Shown one piece after another: positions 61,001-64,000 of a DNA stretch of 64,000 nt. Both the position numbers and the translations under genes were made by a program. Numbering within the stretch: the stretch's first letter is position 1; every line of letters begins with the position of its first letter. Below the pieces are notes generated by a model, which worked only from the letters and a program-made list of their open reading frames with translations, made no database searches and was not told the DNA's origin. The stretch spans positions 20,575,395-20,639,394 of the forward strand of contig NC_135250.1 of NCBI RefSeq assembly GCF_964204865.1, in the 5' to 3' direction. The DNA comes from Styela clava. Its lineage: Eukaryota > Chordata > Ascidiacea > Stolidobranchia > Styelidae.

Positions 61001-63792
61001 ACAGATGAAATTGCTATTTTATATAAAATTTATTGGTTTTGCACTGCAGTTATTAACAAAAATGTTATGTTTTTTATGTAGCAGGCTAGGGTTCCATTAC
61101 ATTTGAACCCACGACAATTGCACCGGCATACTATTGCACCTATGGATTTTTTTTGTTTTACGAATATTTGAACCCAAACTAACCCTAACCCACGGGTTTT
61201 AGCACCCGCATATAGATTGAACCCACGGATATACACATGGGTTCAAATGTACGGTCACCGTGGGCTATATATAGCTCTTCAAAGTACTGAACTATTTGGA
61301 TATAAACATGTCCACAGGTTCTAGTATTTGTATTTTAATCATCAGAACCTGTGCATAAATAAGCCAAGTAACTTGGATGTCATTGAAATATTGTCTTTCC
61401 TAGATAAGAGTAACCTTTTTGACCTTGTTAGACCATTAGTTTGCTTTGGAAGTAAGGGCTTTCAATCCTTTTGTTTGTGTATATTCGATAATGGATAGCA
61501 TTGTGCCTTTTCGAATTAAAATATTATTGTAGCAATGGTTTTTGTGCTTATTATGAATGATAATATGAAAGTAAATTTATTTCGATTATATTATAATATT
61601 ATATAAACAAATGGAAAACCTTGTATTATATGGATACAAGACAACCTTCAAGCTTTTATATTCTTTCTGAGTTGTGGGTAGATCAGAAACTAATTCAAAT
61701 TACAGTGCAGTTTATGATATAAAATATGATATATAAAATTCAACTCAATAAATATCCTGAATAAATATTTTTGTTTTTTTTAATCGAAACAATTCAGTTA
61801 GGTGATTTTCTAGAATTGTTATATATTGACTTGAATTTCATAATATGGAAAATAAAAAATTTAACTTATCAGTTATTAAGAAAAATGACATCTTCCAAAT
61901 AATAACATCCTACATTCTTTCACTATATCAGGTTAATTCTTTCTGATAGTGTAGTAGGGATAATAAATGTAACATAATTGTAATTTCTATTGCAGGACAT
62001 GATCATAATGTTTCATCAGTTACGTTTATGCCAAACGGGGATCACTTGATATCAGCAAGTAGAGACAAAACAATGAAACTATGGGAGGTTGCTACAGGGT
62101 ATGGATTGAAAAAACACTTTAAATTTCAACATTTTCTTTCTATAACGATTCAAAATTGAAGCAAAAACTAAATACAACTGAACCTTGATAATCTGAATTG
62201 GGACTATTCTTGGGTACATCTGAAAATTTATTTTGTGTGGCTTGGAGAATTGTGAAACCTCATTATTTTGCATTTGATGGTATATTATTCAAAACTGTTC
62301 CAAACTCGGGGATGGACATATTTGAATAGAATTATATCTTTCCACATAGAAATATTCCAGATCATTGGTTCTCAAACTTTTTAAGCCGCGCCCTCTCAAA
62401 AAAGTTGTCTCTGCCCCATCATTAATTAAAGAACCACTGTTTTAGATTCTTCTTAAAATTAAAAATTAACTACCGGTACATAGAACATAATTCATTTTGA
62501 ATGTATTGAAATATTCGATTATTTGTGGACATCATTGGTTGCAATTCATGGATACGATTGATGAGGGTTTCTATAACCAACCAGTGACTGAAAGAGGTAT
62601 ATTATTCTTAGTGTGCATCACTATCTCCTGGGATTTTGCTCGCCAGTACATTGATGAACGTGCCTAACTTGACACATGGCCTTTCAAGAAAATAATAGTT
62701 ATATTTCCTTGAAGGAAATCAATACTCTGCTTTCATTCTCAATATTTTTATTGTCTTAAGCTTATTTTTAATACAAGGCATCGTGTGTTTTTTGTTACAC
62801 AGGTACTGCATTAAAACATATCTTGGGCATCGTGATTGGGTTCGAATGGTTCGACCTAATGTTGATGGAACTTTACTTGCCAGCGCATCTAATGATCAAA
62901 CGGTACGTCATTAAATGGAACTATTTATGTATTTGAATTATTTACCAACATATTTTATCACAGCTAATTTGTTATGTAGACTCAAGATAGCATTTTCTAT
63001 TCATCTTGGGGAGATAGAATTTTGATAAGACAGCTCGAAAATATGGTGAACATTTCCCTCTTGTCTAGCTATCGCCCTGTGCCTTGCCTGGTTCACACCG
63101 ACTTAGACTAAAAGCATTCTCTGGCCCAATGTTAGTTTCATTAATATTATGATTTATGAATTGATATTTTAAAAATAGGTGAGAGTTTGGGTAACCTCAA
63201 CAGCGGAATCTAAAGCTGAATTGCGAGAGCACTCTCATGTTGTGGAGTGTATATCATGGGCTCCGGCTACATCGTTTCCAAATATTTGTGAGGCTGCTGG
63301 AATTGAGGTGAGAATTGGTGAATTTTTTGAATTCTTTAACGTTTTGTTGTCATTAAGCCATCCATTCAATTTATTTATTGTATAAATAATTATGAAACAC
63401 TTTGTTTGAACAAAACTCAAATTTTATACAAATACCGCCTATGTACCCACCAGATGCAATATTCTTTGAGTATGCCTTACTACATATCATCAACTTATCT
63501 TCAATTGATTAGTTCTCACATTTCTATATTCAGACTAGAAAAGACTCAAAAGTTGGACCATTTTTGGCTTCTGGATCAAGGGATAAATCTATTCGTATTT
63601 GGGATGTTTCAACTTCACAATGTGTATTCGTACTTACGGGACATGACAATTGGGTTCGCGGTTTATCTTTTCACTCAAGAGGAAAGTATTTGCTCAGCGC
63701 CTCTGACGACAAGACTTTGAGAGTATGGGACATTAAAAATAAAAGATGTCACAAAACTCTTGCTGCCCATGAGCATTTTGTTACTACATTAG
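55050..63792 (+). CDS. PAFAH1B1: LIS1 / PAFAH1B1 (dynein regulator), 10 exons visible, 3' end outside window
   Basis: Coding exons 55050-55081, 56552-56630, 56947-57021, 57483-57689, 58736-58832, 59446-59517, 61996-62098, 62803-62902, 63179-63307 and 63534-63792 join in frame to about 384 residues of a protein usually about 410 long. The N-terminus [11 protein letters not shown] starts the protein and the LisH motif follows ([17 protein letters not shown]). Then come a coiled-coil stretch (KVMDLESKL-like) and WD40 repeats: [66 protein letters not shown] and [13 protein letters not shown], with the seventh ([10 protein letters not shown]) beginning as the window ends. All introns are GT-AG. 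LIS1 binds dynein and NDEL1 and also forms PAF acetylhydrolase 1b. Sequence conservation is very high and no defect is seen. Introns 1 and 6 host MITEs. Confidence 0.98.
55191..56311. mobile_element. Tc1/mariner-type MITE in LIS1 intron 1
   Basis: Long perfect inverted ends: the left starts TACCGTAAAACCGGCTAACT followed by TCGGATG, and the right is its exact complement. A TA dinucleotide on each side suggests a TA target duplication. About 1.1 kb, with several 'tgacgt' motifs and no transposase ORF. Confidence 0.85.
61090..61260. repeat. Fold-back repeat with telomere-like core, copy 2 (LIS1 intron 6)
   Basis: It matches 18304-18510 over most of its length: 'ttacatttgaacccacg', 'ctattgcacctatgga', 'actaaccctaaccca', 'agcacccgcatatagattga' and 'gggttcaaatgtacggtcac'. 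It is shorter by one internal duplication of the 'catttgaaccca' block. Confidence 0.8.
62363..62439. mobile_element. 77-bp hAT-like MITE in LIS1 intron 7
   Basis: Left CATTGGTTCTCAAACTTTTT, right AAAGAACCACTG, imperfectly inverted. Flanks ttccagat and ttttagat match at 6 of 8. Confidence 0.55.
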
Positions 63793-64000
63793 GTAAGTGA
63801 ACATTGTCTTTTTTTCCTTTACATATTTCGAAGTATTCAAATGTAGATGCATGGTGAAGGACAACTAGTACAACATGGTGTAATGGTTCTCAAACTAGTT
63901 CAATATCAATACCATGCACTCTTAAGTATCTGGTTCGAAACCAGCTCAATCCAATTATGTTTGAATAGTCCACTATTCTAGAAACAATGACTGATGAGAT
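63793..64000 (+). other. LIS1 intron after the tenth coding exon
   Basis: It begins with a canonical GTAAGTGA donor; no acceptor or coding sequence for the last WD repeat occurs before the window ends. Confidence 0.7.

Overview
The window looks like genomic DNA from an invertebrate animal. It is AT-rich, has spliced genes with GT-AG introns, and is heavily loaded with DNA transposons. The gene set (actin, LIS1, MTMR14, a sigma-class GST, an HS2ST/UST-type sulfotransferase, an SMP-30/DFPase-type hydrolase and a metal-dependent cyclase-family enzyme) is animal. A tunicate or another invertebrate deuterostome is my best guess, but nothing in the sequence fixes the phylum. No virus, operon or CRISPR is present.

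Layout. 1-5060: a transposon copy (about 3.1 kb) with a nested hAT-like element, then MITEs. 5292-9523 (+): four-exon sigma GST (prostaglandin-D-synthase-like). 11200-16000 (-): DFPase/SMP-30-like gene with an apparent 5-bp frameshift. 16010-25304: transposon-rich block. It holds a second, inverted copy of the first transposon, inserted into an hAT element and itself carrying another hAT-like element. It also holds a separate hAT element that still encodes a BED-finger protein. 26442-27425 (+): intronless sulfotransferase. 28641-31301 (-): six-exon secreted cyclase-family enzyme. 32510-36492 (-): seven-exon complete 375-aa actin with a mixed set of intron positions. 36500-43960: repeats and AT-rich DNA without a convincing gene. 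43968-45890 (-): intronless 640-aa MTMR14-type phosphatase. 46100-55049: MITEs, a SINE-bearing palindrome and otherwise unremarkable intergenic DNA. 55050-63792 (+): ten exons of LIS1/PAFAH1B1, running off the right edge.

The genes are ordinary neighbours rather than one pathway. The most unusual thing is the mobile DNA architecture. Two inverted copies of a transposon with about 100-bp terminal inverted repeats bracket about 17 kb carrying the GST and DFPase-like genes. Short direct repeats lie at the inner edges of that bracket. Several hAT-type insertions have perfect 8-bp target duplications that can be read directly. All identities, splice joins and family calls were made by eye; no alignment or search was run.
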